A DNA stretch of 32,790 nt from the NCBI GenBank assembly GCA_021413805.1, contig JAIOPR010000098.1:1-32790 (forward strand), read 5' to 3'. Shown here in pieces: positions 31,350 through 32,790 of the stretch (positions within the stretch are counted from its first letter, which is position 1; every line of letters begins with the position of its first letter). The notes beneath the pieces were generated by a model. The model made no database searches. It worked only from the letters and a program-made list of their open reading frames with translations, and was not told the DNA's origin. The translations under genes were made by a program, and so were the position numbers. This DNA is from Planctomycetota bacterium (GTDB lineage: Bacteria > Planctomycetota > MHYJ01 > WSZJ01).

Positions 31350-32790
31350 GGGAAGTTGAATTTCAGGGTGAACCCGAGCGCGGAGAGCCGGCGGTCGTAG
31401 TCGTACACCACGTCTTCGCGCGCGAGCCACAGGATGAGGTACCGGCCGTTGTCCATCGTCGCACGGGGACGGTAATGCCGGTGCAGGTAGTCGCTGTCGA
31501 AATACGGACCGGTCCACCCCCAGTGCCGGCTCCACCACAGGACCGACTCGAGCCGCATGATGTCAGGCTGGAACCGCATCGTGCTCCCGATCTCCGTGCT
31601 CGTGTCGAGCCAGATAATCTCCGGGCGCTCCCGCTCCCAGAACATCGGGTCCAGCCGCTTGTCCCATTTCCTGCGCGGATTCGGATGGCGCGGCCCCGTC
31701 GCCACGTTGCGATCCACGAACCCCTGCACGTCCAGCGAAACGCCATCGAAGAAGTAAAACGTCGAGGCCACCTCGAGACTCGCCAGCCTCGTCCCCGGGT
31801 GCCCCTGCGTGAGCCGCGAGAAAAATCGCCCGGTCAGCGCGTGGTTGTTGAGACGCGACACCGTCATCGCTTCCAGCCCCTCCGCCGAAAGCCAGATCGA
31901 CCGGTCGGGCTCGCGGTGGTCCCTTCGCATCCCGGACACAATCTCGCTCACGCCGGCCGGACGGAACCCGGCCGCGATCCCCGCGATCAGCACTCCCGAA
32001 CTGATCGCGATCCACGGACCCCGGCGAAGGCCCCCAGGATAGGACTCCCTCCCGATCGCACCCTTCAAAGCCGCACTCAAACCGGGCAGGCACTCGATGG
32101 CGGCGAAAATGACGGCCACCGTGAGGATCACCTGGTACCGGTTCCCCGGGAAATAGTCGCCCCCGCCCCAAAGCACGAGCGCGAAATGCAGCCCGCCCGG
32201 GACCAGCCACGGGATGAGATCGCGAAACGAACCCCGCGGCGTGAACCACGCGCCGATCATGATCAGGACCAGGAAAGGCCAGAGTTCCCGCGTGTAGTCG
32301 AAGAGCGCTTCCCCGATGTTCGCCAGGTTCGGGTACGAGCCCGCTTTCATGAGGATGCACGTCGGGACGAAGTGGCCGTAATAGAAGCGCCAGAAGAGCA
32401 GGATTCCCGCGACACCGAGGAGGCTGGCGAGGTAATGCGCCGCGACGTCCCGCCACGGGCGATCGGCGCTTCGACGGCACAGGAAGACCAGCAACGCCCC
32501 GATGGCGACGGTGTAGAACGAGAAGTCGTAACGGCAGAACGGCAGGATCCCGGTGAGCAGGAAGGTCCATCGCCAGCGCTTCGAGCCCCAGAGCAGAATC
32601 GACACGATCGCCAGAAGCCCGATCATCGCGGCCGACCAACCGGTGCCGGCCAGCCGGCCGAAACATTCGAGGATCGACGCGAGGAGAGCCACGATCCAGG
32701 ACCAGCCGTGGCTCCGCGTGACGCCAAACGTGTGGCGGTAGAGCAGAAAGACCGAGCCCGCGCCGCAGGCGGCGCCGAGAAGAAGCGCTC
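31346..32790 (-). CDS. Polytopic membrane protein, probable GT-C glycosyltransferase (N-terminus beyond the right edge)
   Basis: The frame is open to the window edge. A GTG at 32692 is not the start: the codons upstream continue a hydrophobic segment ending 'SVFLLYRHTFGVTRSHGWSWIV', so the gene is partial. At least 481 residues are visible. About eight membrane helices precede a large C-terminal soluble domain ('DGVSLDVQGFVDRNVATG', 'RPEIIWLDTSTEIGSTM', 'WGWTGPYFDSDYLHRHYRP'), the layout of lipid-linked-sugar glycosyltransferases of the GT-C fold and of arabinofuranosyl-type membrane enzymes. No DxD or other catalytic motif is identified with confidence. It overlaps and is co-translated with the GT2 gene, which could supply its lipid-linked sugar. 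Confidence 0.65.
   Translation of the reverse strand, partial: ALLLGAACGAGSVFLLYRHTFGVTRSHGWSWIVALLASILECFGRLAGTGWSAAMIGLLAIVSILLWGSKRWRWTFLLTGILPFCRYDFSFYTVAIGALLVFLCRRSADRPWRDVAAHYLASLLGVAGILLFWRFYYGHFVPTCILMKAGSYPNLANIGEALFDYTRELWPFLVLIMIGAWFTPRGSFRDLIPWLVPGGLHFALVLWGGGDYFPGNRYQVILTVAVIFAAIECLPGLSAALKGAIGRESYPGGLRRGPWIAISSGVLIAGIAAGFRPAGVSEIVSGMRRDHREPDRSIWLSAEGLEAMTVSRLNNHALTGRFFSRLTQGHPGTRLASLEVASTFYFFDGVSLDVQGFVDRNVATGPRHPNPRRKWDKRLDPMFWERERPEIIWLDTSTEIGSTMRFQPDIMRLESVLWWSRHWGWTGPYFDSDYLHRHYRPRATMDNGRYLILWLAREDVVYDYDRRLSALGFTLKFNFP

Overview
The window is GC-rich, gene-dense bacterial chromosome from an uncultured-type lineage. It holds 30 genes in 31 CDS entries, because one gene is split by a frameshift. 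Two features lean towards Planctomycetota or a neighbouring phylum, at moderate confidence. The first is a Ser/Thr kinase that ends in an 'RFLAGEPVSARP...ARRWAKRHPA' linker, a membrane helix and a beta-propeller. The second is the density of secreted orphan proteins. No rRNA, tRNA, CRISPR array or recognisable insertion sequence was seen.

Left part (1-5843). The window opens with a secreted propeller-like protein that runs off the left edge (minus) and a pair of bacterial PH-domain membrane proteins (minus). Divergent from these is radA. The 3' end of radA is overlapped by a small GxxExxY/PD-(D/E)XK nuclease-like gene flanked by near-perfect 19-bp inverted repeats. This looks like a small mobile unit whose left end now encodes the RadA C-terminus, and it is the most unusual structure in the window. 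A DUF2752 membrane protein and a UDP-GlcNAc-dehydrogenase-like enzyme follow.

Middle (5857-16593). A membrane Ser/Thr kinase with an extracytoplasmic propeller is interrupted by an apparent 1-base deletion in a G run at 7110-7114. It is followed by a 13-bp tandem repeat and then by nadE with an NrtR-like Nudix regulator, an NAD-synthesis pair with a possible operator over its promoter. Next come a PhoPQ-activated-type secreted hydrolase (minus) and a three-gene envelope-stress-like cluster: a zinc-finger anti-sigma factor, a DUF3106 protein and a small secreted protein. That cluster ends in a strong terminator. A short DnaA-like protein without domain I lies upstream.

Right part (16861-32790). 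acpP, fabF and a peptidoglycan-amidase gene form a small operon. Methylmalonyl-CoA epimerase, a MgtC/DUF4010 membrane protein (plus strand) and a tight five-gene operon follow. In transcription order the operon is carboxyltransferase, biotin carboxylase, biotin carrier, an unknown 118-aa protein and the mutase catalytic subunit. With the epimerase these genes convert propionyl-CoA to succinyl-CoA, except that the B12-binding mutase subunit is not in the window. The window ends with a secreted duplicated-domain protein and surface-glycan genes: NAD-dependent epimerase, UDP-sugar dehydrogenase, GT2 glycosyltransferase and a truncated polytopic membrane protein.

A recurring regulatory theme is a -10 hexamer only 7-8 nt before ATG with no Shine-Dalgarno (nadE, the PH-domain pair, pccB). 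This suggests leaderless transcripts alongside genes with clear Shine-Dalgarno sequences.
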